Notes: generated by a model not told the origin, from the sequence alone. A DNA stretch of 64,000 bases from Flaviflagellibacter deserti (GCF_042652085.1 NZ_JBHSJF010000003.1:62001-126000), one strand, 5' to 3'; shown: positions 17,994 through 27,339, counted from the first letter of the stretch. A program made the numbers and translations.

Positions 17994-18109
17994 TACACGA
18001 TCCTCCAAAATTCTTGCTCTTTTGTGATATTCGTTACATAAGTCCCTTGACGATTGGTTTCCAGACCCACATCTGTGTCGCTCGATACAAAAGTGCGGGT
18101 CCCACGATC

Positions 18110-19345
18110 ATGGAAGACAATTCGTCCAACCGGCGCCGCCGGCTTCTCTCCCTCGCAACCGTTTCCGTTCTCGCTCTTTCCGGCGTAGGCGGCGTTTTCG
18201 CCGTCACCGAGCATAATGCACGCGCGAGCGATCCGGCTCCGGTGGCTGTGCCGGCCGTTCCGGTCTCGGTCGCAGCCGTCGAGCAGAAGGAGACGGCTTC
18301 CTGGGACGAGTTCTCCGGCAGGCTCGAGGCTGTGGAGCGGGTCGAGGTGCGCTCGCGCGTCTCTGGCGCGGTTCTGGCAGCCCACTTTAAGGAGGGCGCG
18401 CTGGTCAAGCAGGGCGATCTCCTGATCACCATCGATCCGGACCCCTATGAGGCCGAAGTTGCGCGCCAGAAGGCCGCCGTCTCGGCCGCCGAAGCCCGTG
18501 TCGACCTGACCAGGAGCGAGTTCGAGCGCGGCAAGCATCTCGTCGAGACCCGCTTCCTGTCGCAGAGCGATCTCGACCAGCGGACCAACAATTACAACGA
18601 GGCGCAGGCCAACGTGTTGGCCGCTCAGGCCGCGTTGAAGACCGCCCAGCTCAACCTCGATTACACACAAGTCCGCGCCCCGGTCTCCGGCCGCGTCGGC
18701 AAGATCGAGGTCACGCAGGGCAACCTCGTCGCCGCCGGCCCGGGCGCACCGGTGCTGACGACGCTCGTCTCGGTCGACCCGATCTACGTCCAGTTCAACG
18801 CCGACGAGGGTCTGGTCGGCGATGCGCTCTCCTCCATTCCCGCCGATCAGAGCGGAGTCCGCGATCTGTCGCGCATTCCGGTCGAGATCACCACGGCGAC
18901 GACCGGCGACTACCGCACCCGCGGCACGCTGCAATTCGTCGACAACCAGGTCAATGTCGGCACCGGCACGGTCCGCATGCGCGCCGTCTTCGACAATCCC
19001 GACGGCCGACTGATGGCCGGCCAGTTCGCTCGCGTCCGGCTTGGCCAGGCGAAGGCTGAAGAGGCCATCGCCATCACCGAGCGCGCGATCGGTACCGACC
19101 AGGACAAGAAGTTCGTCATGGTCGTCGGCCAGGACAACAAGGCCGCCTATCGCGAGATCAAGATCGGCAAGGCCGTCGAGGGACTTCGCCTCGTGACCGC
19201 CGGCCTTAATCCAGGCGAGCGCATCGTCGTCAACGGCCTGCAGCGTGTCCGTCCGGGCGCGCTCGTCGAGCCCCAGCAGGTTTCCATGGATGGCCGTTCG
19301 GCCCTCAAGGAAACCGACAAGACCTCAACCTTCGCCGAGCGCTGA
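18110..19345 (+). CDS. RND efflux periplasmic adaptor (AcrA/MexA type)
   Basis: The 411-residue membrane-fusion protein has an N-terminal anchor (LLSLATVSVLALSGVGGVFA). The barrel-sandwich first half (RVEVRSRVSGAVLAAHFKEG), a long alpha-hairpin (about residues 105-175), the second lipoyl half (LDYTQVRAPVSGRVGKI) and the beta-barrel and membrane-proximal domains follow. It links the inner-membrane pump to a TolC-type outer-membrane channel; no channel gene is present in the window. The ATG at 18110 is chosen because it starts the signal region. The TTGACG at 18047-18052 may be the -35 of its promoter, but the matching -10 is poor. Confidence 0.88.
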   Translation: MEDNSSNRRRRLLSLATVSVLALSGVGGVFAVTEHNARASDPAPVAVPAVPVSVAAVEQKETASWDEFSGRLEAVERVEVRSRVSGAVLAAHFKEGALVKQGDLLITIDPDPYEAEVARQKAAVSAAEARVDLTRSEFERGKHLVETRFLSQSDLDQRTNNYNEAQANVLAAQAALKTAQLNLDYTQVRAPVSGRVGKIEVTQGNLVAAGPGAPVLTTLVSVDPIYVQFNADEGLVGDALSSIPADQSGVRDLSRIPVEITTATTGDYRTRGTLQFVDNQVNVGTGTVRMRAVFDNPDGRLMAGQFARVRLGQAKAEEAIAITERAIGTDQDKKFVMVVGQDNKAAYREIKIGKAVEGLRLVTAGLNPGERIVVNGLQRVRPGALVEPQQVSMDGRSALKETDKTSTFAER

Positions 19346-19377
19346 TCGCCGGCACTTCCGATTGATCGGGTGGCACC

Positions 19378-22300
19378 GTGAACCTCTCCAAATTCTTCAT
19401 CGACCGTCCGATTTTCGCGGGGGTCCTGTCCGTCCTCATCTTCGTGGGCGGACTGATCTCGATGTTCGCGATGCCGATCTCGGAATATCCGGACGTCGTC
19501 CCGCCGCAAGTCGTCGTCCGCGCCAATTATCCGGGCGCGAACCCGAAGGTGAACATCGAGACCGTCGCCACTCCCATCGAGGAGCAGGTCAACGGCGTCG
19601 AGGACATGCTCTACATGGCGAGCCAGGCCACGACCGACGGCCTTATGACGCTCACCGTCACCTTCCGTCTCGGCACCGACCCGGACAAGGCGCAACAGCT
19701 CGTCCAGAACCGCGTCTCGCAGGCGCTTCCCCGCCTGCCGGAAGAGGTGCAGCGCCTCGGCGTCACGACGATCAAGAGTTCTCCCGACCTGACGCTCGTC
19801 GTGCATCTGATCTCGCCCAACGGCCGCTACGACATGACGTATCTGCGTAATTACGCGGTGCTGAATGTTCGTGATCGGCTGAAGCGTATCGGGGGCGTCG
19901 GCGACGTCCAGTTGTTCGGCTCGGGCGACTACTCCATGCGCATCTGGCTCGACGCGCCGAAGGTCGCCGAGCACGGCCTGTCGGCAAGCGACGTCGTCGC
20001 CGAGATCCGGGCCCAGAACGTGCAGGCCGCGGCCGGCGTCGTCGGCGCGTCGCCAGGAGCGCCTGATCTCGACCTCCAGCTTTCCGTCAACGCCCAGGGC
20101 CGCCTCGCGACCGAAGAGGAGTTCGGCGACATCGTCGTGAAGACGGGCACGAACGGCGAAGTCGTGCGCCTGCGCGACGTCGCCCGTATCGAGATGGGCG
20201 CGTCCGACTATGCGCTGCGTTCGCTGCTGAACAACAAGGACGCGGTCGCGGTGCCGATCTTCGCGGCGCCGGGCTCGAACGCGATCCAGATCGCCGACAA
20301 CGCCCGCGCAACCATGGAAGAGATCAAGCAGAACATGCCTGACGGCGTGGACTACGAGATCGTCTACGACACGACCCAGTTCGTCCGCTCGTCGATCGAA
20401 GCCGTCATCCACACGCTGCTCGAAGCCATCGTGCTGGTCGTCATCGTTGTCGTGCTGTTCCTGCAGACCTGGCGCGCCTCTATCATCCCGCTCTTGGCCG
20501 TTCCGGTGTCGATCGTCGGCACGTTCGCCGTCATGCACATGTTCGGCTTCTCGGTGAACGCGCTCAGCCTGTTCGGCCTCGTTCTCGCCATCGGCATCGT
20601 CGTCGACGACGCCATCGTCGTGGTCGAGAACGTCGAGCGAAACATCGAGGAAGGATTGTCGCCCCGCGAGGCGACCTACCAGGCCATGCGTGAGGTCTCG
20701 GGCCCGATCATCGCGATCGCGCTTGTCCTTGTCGCGGTGTTCGTGCCGCTCGCCTTCATCAGCGGCCTGACCGGCCAGTTCTACCGCCAGTTCGCGTTGA
20801 CCATCGCGATCTCGACGGTGATCTCGGCGGTCAATTCGCTGACCCTGTCGCCTGCTCTGGCCGCGATGTTGCTGAAGGGCCACCACGCCGAGCCGGACCG
20901 GCTGACGCGGATCATGAACTTCCTGTTCGGCTGGCTGTTCAGCCGTTTCAACAAGGTGTTCGCGTTCGGCTCGAACGCCTATAGCGGCGGCGTCTCGCGG
21001 CTCCTTGGCCGCAAGACGATCATGCTGGCGGTCTATCTCGTCCTCGTCGGCGCGACCGTCTTCCTGTTCCGCGCGGTGCCGGGCGGCTTCGTGCCGGGCC
21101 AGGACAAGCAGTATCTTGTCGGCTTCGCCCAGTTGCCCGACGCGGCCACGCTTGACCGCACGGAAGAGGTGATCCGCAAGATGAGCGAGATCACGCTCGC
21201 CCAGCCGGGCGTCGACAACGCCATCGCCTTCCCCGGCCTATCGATCAACGGTTTCACCAACTCGTCGAACTCCGGCATCGTCTTCGTCGGCCTGAAGCCG
21301 TTCGATGAGCGCAAATCGCCGGAACTGAGTGGCAATGCCATCGCCTTGCAGCTGAACCAGAAGTTCGCCGGCATCGGCGAGGCCTTCATCGCGATGTTCC
21401 CGCCGCCGCCCGTTCAGGGCCTCGGCACGATCGGCGGCTTCAAGCTGCAGATCCAGGATCGCGCCGGTCTCGGCTATGCGGCGCTGGACGAAGCGGTGAA
21501 GGCGTTCCTCGCAAAGGCGGCGCAGGCACCCGAACTCGCCGGTCTGTTCTCGAGCTTCCAGGTCAACGTTCCGCAGCTTTACGCGGACGTCGACCGCACC
21601 AAGGCGCGCCAGCTCGGCGTTGCTGTCACCGACGTGTTCGAGACCATGCAGATCTATCTCGGCTCGCTCTATGTGAACGACTTCAACAAGTTCGGCCGCA
21701 CCTATTCGGTGCGCGTCCAGGCCGACGCGCCTTATCGCGCTCGCGCCGAGGACATCGGCCGGTTGAAGGTCCGTTCGGCGAGCGGCGAGATGATCCCGTT
21801 GTCAGCCGTGCTGAACGTGCAGTGGAGCGCGGGTCCGGAACGGGCGATGCGCTACAACGGCTTCCTGTCGGCCGACATCAATGGCGGCGCCGCGCCCGGT
21901 TTCTCGAGCGGACAGGCGCAGGATGCGGTCGCGCGCATCGCCGCGGAGACCCTGCCGAAGGGCATCAGCTTCGAATGGACCGAGCTGACCTACCAGCAGA
22001 TCATCGCGGGCAATTCGGCGATTTACGTCTTCCCGCTGGCGATCCTGCTCGTCTTCCTGGTGCTGGCCGCCCAGTACGAGAGCCTGGCGCTGCCGATCGC
22101 GATCATCCTGATCGTGCCGATGGCGCTGCTCGCGGCGATGTTCGGTGTCTGGCTGACGGCCGGCGACAACAACGTCTTCACTCAGATCGGCTTGATCGTC
22201 CTGGTGGGGTTGTCGGCGAAGAACGCCATCCTGATCGTCGAATTCGCGCGTGAGCTTGAATTCAACGGGCGGACTCCGGTCCAGGCGGCGATCGAGGCAA

Positions 22301-22572
22301 GCCGGCTGCGTCTTCGCCCGATCCTGATGACCTCACTCGCCTTCATCATGGGCGTCCTGCCGCTGGTCCTGTCGGTCGGCGCGGGCGCCGAGATGCGGCA
22401 TGCAATGGGCGTCGCGGTGTTCTCGGGCATGATCGGCGTGACCTTCTTCGGTCTGTTCCTGACGCCGATCTTCTACGTGCTCGTCCGTCTTTTGAGCGGC
22501 AATCGCCCGCTCACCCAGCACGGCGAGCATATCCAGGTCGGACATTCGGCGGCCGCCACTCCTGCCGAATGA
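19378..22572 (+). CDS. RND multidrug efflux pump, HAE-1 class (AcrB/MexB type)
   Basis: The 1064-residue transporter starts at a GTG (VNLSKFFIDRPIFAGVLSVL) and shows the HAE-1 features: 12 membrane helices, two large periplasmic loops, and the proton-relay acidic pair in helix 4 (GIVVDDAIVVVENVER). It ends with the repeat-related region GLSAKNAILIVEFAREL. It forms a trimeric proton-driven pump for hydrophobic and amphiphilic compounds. It lies 32 bp after its adaptor gene. Two tandem hairpins after its stop separate it from the convergent lacI-type gene. Confidence 0.92.
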   Translation: MNLSKFFIDRPIFAGVLSVLIFVGGLISMFAMPISEYPDVVPPQVVVRANYPGANPKVNIETVATPIEEQVNGVEDMLYMASQATTDGLMTLTVTFRLGTDPDKAQQLVQNRVSQALPRLPEEVQRLGVTTIKSSPDLTLVVHLISPNGRYDMTYLRNYAVLNVRDRLKRIGGVGDVQLFGSGDYSMRIWLDAPKVAEHGLSASDVVAEIRAQNVQAAAGVVGASPGAPDLDLQLSVNAQGRLATEEEFGDIVVKTGTNGEVVRLRDVARIEMGASDYALRSLLNNKDAVAVPIFAAPGSNAIQIADNARATMEEIKQNMPDGVDYEIVYDTTQFVRSSIEAVIHTLLEAIVLVVIVVVLFLQTWRASIIPLLAVPVSIVGTFAVMHMFGFSVNALSLFGLVLAIGIVVDDAIVVVENVERNIEEGLSPREATYQAMREVSGPIIAIALVLVAVFVPLAFISGLTGQFYRQFALTIAISTVISAVNSLTLSPALAAMLLKGHHAEPDRLTRIMNFLFGWLFSRFNKVFAFGSNAYSGGVSRLLGRKTIMLAVYLVLVGATVFLFRAVPGGFVPGQDKQYLVGFAQLPDAATLDRTEEVIRKMSEITLAQPGVDNAIAFPGLSINGFTNSSNSGIVFVGLKPFDERKSPELSGNAIALQLNQKFAGIGEAFIAMFPPPPVQGLGTIGGFKLQIQDRAGLGYAALDEAVKAFLAKAAQAPELAGLFSSFQVNVPQLYADVDRTKARQLGVAVTDVFETMQIYLGSLYVNDFNKFGRTYSVRVQADAPYRARAEDIGRLKVRSASGEMIPLSAVLNVQWSAGPERAMRYNGFLSADINGGAAPGFSSGQAQDAVARIAAETLPKGISFEWTELTYQQIIAGNSAIYVFPLAILLVFLVLAAQYESLALPIAIILIVPMALLAAMFGVWLTAGDNNVFTQIGLIVLVGLSAKNAILIVEFARELEFNGRTPVQAAIEASRLRLRPILMTSLAFIMGVLPLVLSVGAGAEMRHAMGVAVFSGMIGVTFFGLFLTPIFYVLVRLLSGNRPLTQHGEHIQVGHSAAATPAE

Positions 22573-22578
22573 CCGCAA

Positions 22579-22605
22579 GGGGGTCCGGGTAGCGTATCGA
22601 CCCCC
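22579..22605 (+). terminator. Hairpin after the RND pump gene
   Basis: GGGGGTC at 22579-22585 pairs with GACCCCC at 22599-22605, 6 bp after the RND stop codon, with a 13-nt loop followed by TATTG. It is a plausible terminator for the efflux operon although the U-tract is poor. Confidence 0.5.
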
Positions 22606-23663
22606 TATTGGGACAGCACGGGCCCCCCCGTGCTGTCCCGCACCGCCAATTCGTAGCCGATGTCGATGACCCGCTCGGGGATGTCGCGTCCGGTTATGGC
22701 ATCCAGCACCATGCGGACCGACCGGTAGCCGATCTCGTAGCGAGGGGTGCGGACGCTGGTCAGCGGCGGATGGGCGGCCGCCATCATTTCGAGATCGTTG
22801 AATCCCGCGATGCCGAGCCGGCGCGGCACGTCGAGTCCCGAGCGCTGGCATTCGAACAGCGCACCCATCGCAAGGTCGTCATTGTTGCAGAACACGGCGT
22901 CGAGGTCGGGCGCGCGGGACATCAGATCGCGCAGCAGATCGCGGCCGAGCGAGACCGAGGACGGCGCGGGCGTCGTCGTGACCAGCGCCGGATCCACGCC
23001 GCCAAGCGGTTCCAGCGCGTCCCGATAGCCCTGCAGGCGGCGCTGCGAGCGCGGGTCCATGCGGGCGCCAATGAAGCCGATGCGGCGATAGCCGGCGTGC
23101 CAGAGATGCCGGACGATCTCCTCGGCGGCTTTGCGATGCGAGAAGCCAACCATCATGTCGACCGGGTCCGGGCCGCTTTCCATGATCTGAAGCACCGGAC
23201 AGCCGGCGTTTTCGAGCGTCGCGCGGGCGGTCGGCGTCTGGTCGATGCCGGAGACGATCAGCGCCGACGGCCGCTGGCTGACGAACGTCGTCAGCAGCCG
23301 CTCTTCCTCGATGGGCGAATAGCGGCTGTTGCCGAGCTGGATCTGGTAGGAGCTGCCGTTGATGGCGTCGTACATGCCGCGCAGCACGTCGGCGAAGACA
23401 TTGTTGGTCAGCGAAGGGATGATCACGCCGATGACGTCCGCCCGCGACGAAGCCAAGGCGCGTGCGTTCGGGTCCGGTACATAGCCCAGGGTGCGGACTG
23501 CTACGTCGATATTCGCACGAAGATCTTGCGAGACGCGCTGGGGATCCCGCAACGCGCGCGAGACGGTGATCGGGCTCACGCCCGCGAGCCTTGCGACGTC
23601 CGAGATCGTCGGCCGACCGGCGCCTCTGCGCTTCCGTCCAACGGATTGGCCTGAATCGCTCAT
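22605..23663 (-). CDS. LacI-family regulator of gluconate-type genes (GntR-like)
   Basis: The 352-residue repressor has a LacI helix-turn-helix (TISDVARLAGVSPITVSRAL, residues 19-38) with the hinge helix PNARALASSRA, and a periplasmic-binding-protein-like effector domain. It is divergent from gluconokinase and a TRAP transporter, so gluconate or a related acid is the likely inducer. An imperfect operator palindrome lies 1 nt upstream of its start codon and no Shine-Dalgarno sequence is visible, so it may be leaderless and autoregulated. Its 3' end encodes a strong hairpin. Confidence 0.85.
   Translation of the reverse strand: MSDSGQSVGRKRRGAGRPTISDVARLAGVSPITVSRALRDPQRVSQDLRANIDVAVRTLGYVPDPNARALASSRADVIGVIIPSLTNNVFADVLRGMYDAINGSSYQIQLGNSRYSPIEEERLLTTFVSQRPSALIVSGIDQTPTARATLENAGCPVLQIMESGPDPVDMMVGFSHRKAAEEIVRHLWHAGYRRIGFIGARMDPRSQRRLQGYRDALEPLGGVDPALVTTTPAPSSVSLGRDLLRDLMSRAPDLDAVFCNNDDLAMGALFECQRSGLDVPRRLGIAGFNDLEMMAAAHPPLTSVRTPRYEIGYRSVRMVLDAITGRDIPERVIDIGYELAVRDSTGGPVLSQ
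22610..22639. terminator. 13-bp perfect hairpin inside the 3' end of the lacI-type gene
   Basis: GGGACAGCACGGG (22610-22622) and CCCGTGCTGTCCC (22627-22639) form a 13-bp perfect stem with a 4-nt CCCC loop. It lies within the last codons of the minus-strand regulator gene and just after the first hairpin, so it may act as a bidirectional barrier between the convergent genes. There is no U-tract on either side. Confidence 0.5.
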
Positions 23664-23664
23664 A

Positions 23665-23678
23665 TGACAGCGCTATCA
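23665..23678. promoter_or_regulatory. Operator O1 for the LacI-type regulator
   Basis: TGACAGCGCTATCA is a 14-bp near-perfect palindrome (one mismatch) with the central CG step typical of LacI-family operators. It touches the regulator's own start codon, and so could block its expression. It shares the pattern TGRYAGCGCTAYCA with O2 66 bp away. Confidence 0.65.
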
Positions 23679-23716
23679 AATCTGGAATGGTTCGGAAAGA
23701 GCGTTGAAAAGCACTG

Positions 23717-23746
23717 TTGACCGCCCTGAATGGTAGCGCTACCAAT
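23717..23746 (+). promoter_or_regulatory. gntK promoter with operator O2 (TGGTAGCGCTACCA)
   Basis: A perfect 14-bp palindrome TGGTAGCGCTACCA lies at 23731-23744. It sits between a candidate -35 TTGACC (23717-23722) and a weak -10 TACCAA (23740-23745) about 50 bp before gntK. Repressor bound here would cover the promoter, and pairing with O1 could form a small loop. The operator is well supported; the promoter boxes are inferred. Confidence 0.65.
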
Positions 23747-23793
23747 ACCGTCAACGCGGCCAAGAACGCGGTGTGTGAGTACAGGGAGAACAG

Positions 23794-24330
23794 GTGGTGG
23801 AAGCCGTTTCGGCAGCGGCCACGCATGCCAATCCGATCGTCGTCGTGATGGGCGTCGCGAGCAGCGGCAAGTCCTCGATCGGACGTGCGCTCGCCGAGCG
23901 TTGCGGCTTTCCTTTCGTCGAGGGCGACGACCTTCATCCCAAGGCCAATGTCGAGCGCATGTCGAAGGGCATCCCGCTCGACGATACCCACCGCAAGGAC
24001 TGGCTGGCGAAGATCGCCGAGATCATCGCGGATGCCGATGCCTCGACCGGCATGGTCGTGACCTGCTCGGCCCTCAAGCGCTCCTACCGCGACCAGCTCG
24101 CCGCCGCGAGTGACCGCGTCGTCTTTCTTCATCTCACCGGCAATCGCGGGCTGATCGAGGCGCGGATGGCGCACCGGCGCGGCCACTTCATGCCGACGAG
24201 CCTGCTCGACAGCCAGTTCGGCGATCTCGAACCGCCGCAGCCCGACGAGCACGTAATCACGCTCGATGTCACCGATGGGATCGACGATCTCGTCGGCCTC
24301 GCCCGCCAACATCTCAACCTCGCGTGCTGA
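23794..24330 (+). CDS. gntK: Gluconokinase
   Basis: The 178-residue kinase has Walker A GVASSGKSS (residues 20-28) and the gluconokinase blocks GDDLHPKANVERMSKGIPLDD and CSALKRSYRDQL. It ends with the HFMPTSLLDSQFGDLE region. It phosphorylates D-gluconate to 6-phosphogluconate with ATP in the cytoplasm. The start is a GTG. It is the first gene of an operon with a TRAP transporter, under the divergent LacI-type regulator, which points to uptake and use of gluconate or a close relative. Confidence 0.92.
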   Translation: MVEAVSAAATHANPIVVVMGVASSGKSSIGRALAERCGFPFVEGDDLHPKANVERMSKGIPLDDTHRKDWLAKIAEIIADADASTGMVVTCSALKRSYRDQLAAASDRVVFLHLTGNRGLIEARMAHRRGHFMPTSLLDSQFGDLEPPQPDEHVITLDVTDGIDDLVGLARQHLNLAC

Positions 24331-24343
24331 TCAAGGAACGATG

Positions 24344-24922
24344 ATGGACAGCATCGCCGCAAAACTGGCCCGGATCGTCGAGTGGACCATGGGAATCCTG
24401 CTCGCGATCATGGTCGTCCTGATCTTCACCAATGCCGCGGGCCGATATCTGTTCTCTGCAGGTTTTGCCTCGGCCGAGGAACTCGGCCGCCTCGCTTTCG
24501 TCTGGCTGATCTTCCTTGGCGCCATTCTCGCCGTGCGCGAGCGCTCGCATGTCGGTATCGACATGCTGGTCCAGCGCTTCGGGCCGACGGGCAAGCGCAT
24601 CTCGCTCGGCGCGATGAACCTCCTGATCCTCTATGCACTCTGGTTGTTCGGCAAAGGCAGCTGGCAGCAGACGATCATAGGCATGCAGAGCCATACTCCG
24701 GTCACAGGCATCCCGCTCGCGGTCTATGCGGTGGCGGGCCTCGTCTGCGCCGTCGCGATGACCGCCCTCTTCATCATCGACCTGTTCCGCCTCGTCACCG
24801 GTCGGGTGCGCGACGACGAACTGATTCAGGTCCGCGAGACGCCGAACCATGACGACGTTCTGCTCGCGACCAACGGCAAGGCGCATGTCGTCCACGCGCC
24901 GACGGAGAACCCGCAGAAATGA
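24344..24922 (+). CDS. dctQ: TRAP transporter small permease (DctQ)
   Basis: The 192-residue protein has four membrane helices and the DctQ pattern NAAGRYLF, then EELGRLAFVWLIFLGAILAVRERSHVGID. Two adjacent ATG codons (24341, 24344) are possible; AAGGA is 3 or 6 nt upstream, so 24344 is favoured. The gene overlaps dctM by 4 bp (ATGA). With DctM and DctP it forms a sodium-driven uptake system for a carboxylate or sugar acid, probably gluconate here. Confidence 0.9.
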   Translation: MDSIAAKLARIVEWTMGILLAIMVVLIFTNAAGRYLFSAGFASAEELGRLAFVWLIFLGAILAVRERSHVGIDMLVQRFGPTGKRISLGAMNLLILYALWLFGKGSWQQTIIGMQSHTPVTGIPLAVYAVAGLVCAVAMTALFIIDLFRLVTGRVRDDELIQVRETPNHDDVLLATNGKAHVVHAPTENPQK

Positions 24923-26196
24923 CCATCGTCGTCTTCCTCGGTGTGCTCCTTGGCCTGATGGCGTTCGGCATGCCGATCGCCTTCGCCCTGATCCTCAGCG
25001 GCGTCGCGCTGATGTATCATCTCGATTTCTTTGACGCCCAGCTCGTCGCGCAGAACCTGCTCAACGGTGCGGACAATTTCCCGCTGATGGCGGTGCCGTT
25101 CTTCCTGCTCGCCGGCGAGCTGATGAATGCCGGCGGCATGTCACGGCGCATCGTCGATCTGTCGATCACCTTCTTCGGACATATCCGCGGCGGCCTCGGT
25201 TTCGTCGCCATCGGCACGGCTGTTCTGCTCGCCAGCCTTTCGGGCTCGGCCATCGCCGACACTGCGGCCGTCGCGGCGCTGCTGATCCCGATGATGAAGA
25301 ACAACGGCTACAATCTGGAGCGCTCGTCGGGCCTGATCGCCTCCGCCGGCATCGTCGCGCCGATCCTGCCGCCGAGCATGTCCTTCATCATCTATGGCGT
25401 CGCCACCAACGTCTCGATCACCAAGCTGTTCATGGCCGGCATCGCGCCCGCTTTGATGATGGCCGCGACCCTGTTCGCGACCTGGGCTTGGGTGGCGCGC
25501 CGTGAGAACGTGCCAGTCCAGGCTCGCGCGTCATGGCCGGTCCGCCTGAAGGCGATCGGCAACGCGTTCTGGGCGCTGCTCATGCCGGTGATCATCATCG
25601 GCGGCCTGCGCGCGGGCGTGTTCACGCCGACGGAGACGGCCGTCGTCGCGGCGACCTACGCACTCGTCGTCGGCCTCTTCGTCTATCGCGGCCTCACCAT
25701 TGCCGACCTGCCGAAGGTCTTCATCTCGGCGGCCAAGACGACCGCCGTGGTGATGTTCCTCGTCGCTTCGGCGATCTTCACCTCGTACATGATCACGCTC
25801 GCCGATCTGCCCGGCGAAGTGATCTCGCTGCTCGAGCCGATCCTCGACCATCCGAAGCTTCTGATGGCGGCGATCATGATCCTGCTGACGCTCGTCGGCA
25901 CGGCCATGGACCTCACCCCGACGATCCTGATCCTGGCGCCGGTGCTTGCGCCGCTAATCGGCAAGGCCGGCATCGACCAGGTCTATTTCGGCGTGATGTT
26001 CGTGATGGTCGGCGCGGTCGGCCTGCTCACGCCGCCTGTCGGCACGGTGCTGAACGTCGTCTGCGGCGTCGCCGGAGTCAGCATGGAGGGCATCATTCGC
26101 GGCGTCTGGCCGTATGTCATCGCCTATACGGCGCTGCTCGGCCTGTTCGTCATCTTTCCCGAACTCATCACCGTGCCAGCCGGCTGGCTGCACTGA
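24919..26196 (+). CDS. dctM: TRAP transporter large permease (DctM)
   Basis: The 425-residue membrane protein has about 12 helices and the DctM landmarks: NFPLMAVPFFLLAGELMN, SLSGSAIADTAAVAALLIP, then LTPPVGTVLNVVCGVAG near the end. It is the ion-coupled transport subunit of the TRAP system. It begins within the dctQ stop (ATGA) and is followed after 47 bp by the binding-protein gene. This order (Q-M-P) differs from the second TRAP set in the window (P-Q-M). Confidence 0.93.
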   Translation: MTIVVFLGVLLGLMAFGMPIAFALILSGVALMYHLDFFDAQLVAQNLLNGADNFPLMAVPFFLLAGELMNAGGMSRRIVDLSITFFGHIRGGLGFVAIGTAVLLASLSGSAIADTAAVAALLIPMMKNNGYNLERSSGLIASAGIVAPILPPSMSFIIYGVATNVSITKLFMAGIAPALMMAATLFATWAWVARRENVPVQARASWPVRLKAIGNAFWALLMPVIIIGGLRAGVFTPTETAVVAATYALVVGLFVYRGLTIADLPKVFISAAKTTAVVMFLVASAIFTSYMITLADLPGEVISLLEPILDHPKLLMAAIMILLTLVGTAMDLTPTILILAPVLAPLIGKAGIDQVYFGVMFVMVGAVGLLTPPVGTVLNVVCGVAGVSMEGIIRGVWPYVIAYTALLGLFVIFPELITVPAGWLH

Positions 26197-26243
26197 TTTG
26201 GGATAACGCGCCGGGTTCAACCGGCAGGACAGGAGGAAGAACC

Positions 26244-27245
26244 ATGAAACGGATCGTGACAGCGGCGCTGTTTCTCGCGCTGAGTACGGCGGCAGGCGCC
26301 GCGCAGGACGTGCAGACGCGGCTCATCCGCTTCGGCTACGGCCTCAACGAGGATTCCAACCAGGGCCGCGCGGTCCGCTATTTCGCCGAGGAGGTCAACA
26401 AGGCTTCCGGCGGCAAGATGAAGGTCCGCGCCATCGGCGCCGCGGCCCTCGGCCCCGACACGCAGATGCAGAACGCCCTCATGGGCGGCGCGCAGGAGAT
26501 GATGGTCGGCTCGACCGCGACCCTCGTCGGTACCGTCAAGGAATTCGGCATCTGGGATACGCCCTTCCTCTTCAACAACGAGAAGGAAGCCGACGCCGTG
26601 CTCGACAGCCCGGTCGGCCAGAAGCTTCTCGACAAGCTGCAGGAGAAGAACCTCGTTGGTCTCGTCTATTGGGAGAATGGCTTCCGCAACCTCACCAACA
26701 GCCGCCATCAGGTGAAGTCGGCCGAGGACATGCAGGGCATCAAGGTCCGTGTGATGCAGAACCCGATCGCGCTCGACACCTTCAAGGCGGTCGGCTCGAA
26801 CGCGGTTCCGATGGCCTTCTCCGAGCTCTTCACCGCGCTCGAGACCAAGGCGGTCGACGGCCAGGAGAACCCCTACACGACGATCCTGTCGTCGAAGTTC
26901 TACGAGGTTCAGAAGTACCTGACCGTCACCAACCACATGTACTCGCCCTGGATCGTCCTGGTGTCGAAGCAGTGGTGGGACAAGCTCTCGGCCGACGAGA
27001 AGAAGATCCTGATGGATGCCGCCATCGCCTCGCGGAAGTTCGAGCGTGAGGACACCCGTGCGCAGTCGACGAAGGCGCTTGAGGATCTGAAGAAGGCCGG
27101 AATGGACGTCTCGGTCCTGCCGGAATCCGAGATCGCCAAGTTCCGCGAGAAGTCGAAGAGCGTGCAGGAGACCGTCATCGCCTCGGTCGGCAAGCCGCTC
27201 TGGGACGAGGTCCAGGCCGAGATCGCCAAGGTCCGCGGTCAGTAA
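26244..27245 (+). CDS. dctP: TRAP transporter binding protein (DctP)
   Basis: The 333-residue protein has a signal peptide (MKRIVTAALFLALSTAAGAA) and the DctP fold: RFGYGLNEDSNQGRAVRYFA, the Arg-containing ligand motif region GIKVRVMQNPIALDTFKAVG, and ALETKAVDGQENPYTTI. An AGGAGG ribosome site lies 7 nt before ATG 26244. It captures the substrate in the periplasm for DctQM. The operon probably ends here, at the hairpin 27255-27284. Confidence 0.92.
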   Translation: MKRIVTAALFLALSTAAGAAQDVQTRLIRFGYGLNEDSNQGRAVRYFAEEVNKASGGKMKVRAIGAAALGPDTQMQNALMGGAQEMMVGSTATLVGTVKEFGIWDTPFLFNNEKEADAVLDSPVGQKLLDKLQEKNLVGLVYWENGFRNLTNSRHQVKSAEDMQGIKVRVMQNPIALDTFKAVGSNAVPMAFSELFTALETKAVDGQENPYTTILSSKFYEVQKYLTVTNHMYSPWIVLVSKQWWDKLSADEKKILMDAAIASRKFEREDTRAQSTKALEDLKKAGMDVSVLPESEIAKFREKSKSVQETVIASVGKPLWDEVQAEIAKVRGQ

Positions 27246-27254
27246 TCCGAAGCC

Positions 27255-27284
27255 GCGATACGCCGACTCCCGCCGGCGTATCGC
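27255..27284 (+). terminator. Hairpin after the gluconate-operon dctP
   Basis: GCGATACGCCG (27255-27265) and CGGCGTATCGC (27274-27284) form an 11-bp perfect stem with an 8-nt loop, 9 bp after the dctP stop. No U-tract follows. It marks the likely 3' end, or stabilised end, of the gntK-dctQMP transcript. Confidence 0.6.
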
Positions 27285-27339
27285 CCGCCATCGACATGCC
27301 GGACTTCCGTTCTACCTTGGTCGTAGATGGAGGTTCGTC

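Noticed and set aside
19147..20886. A 579-codon minus-strand frame opposite the RND pump
   Set aside because: It is extremely rich in Asp, Arg and His and antisense to a full RND transporter; it is an artefact of codon bias.
22879..24312. A 477-codon minus-strand frame across gntK and the lacI-type gene
   Set aside because: It crosses two operators, gntK (antisense) and the regulator in another frame; no domain is visible.
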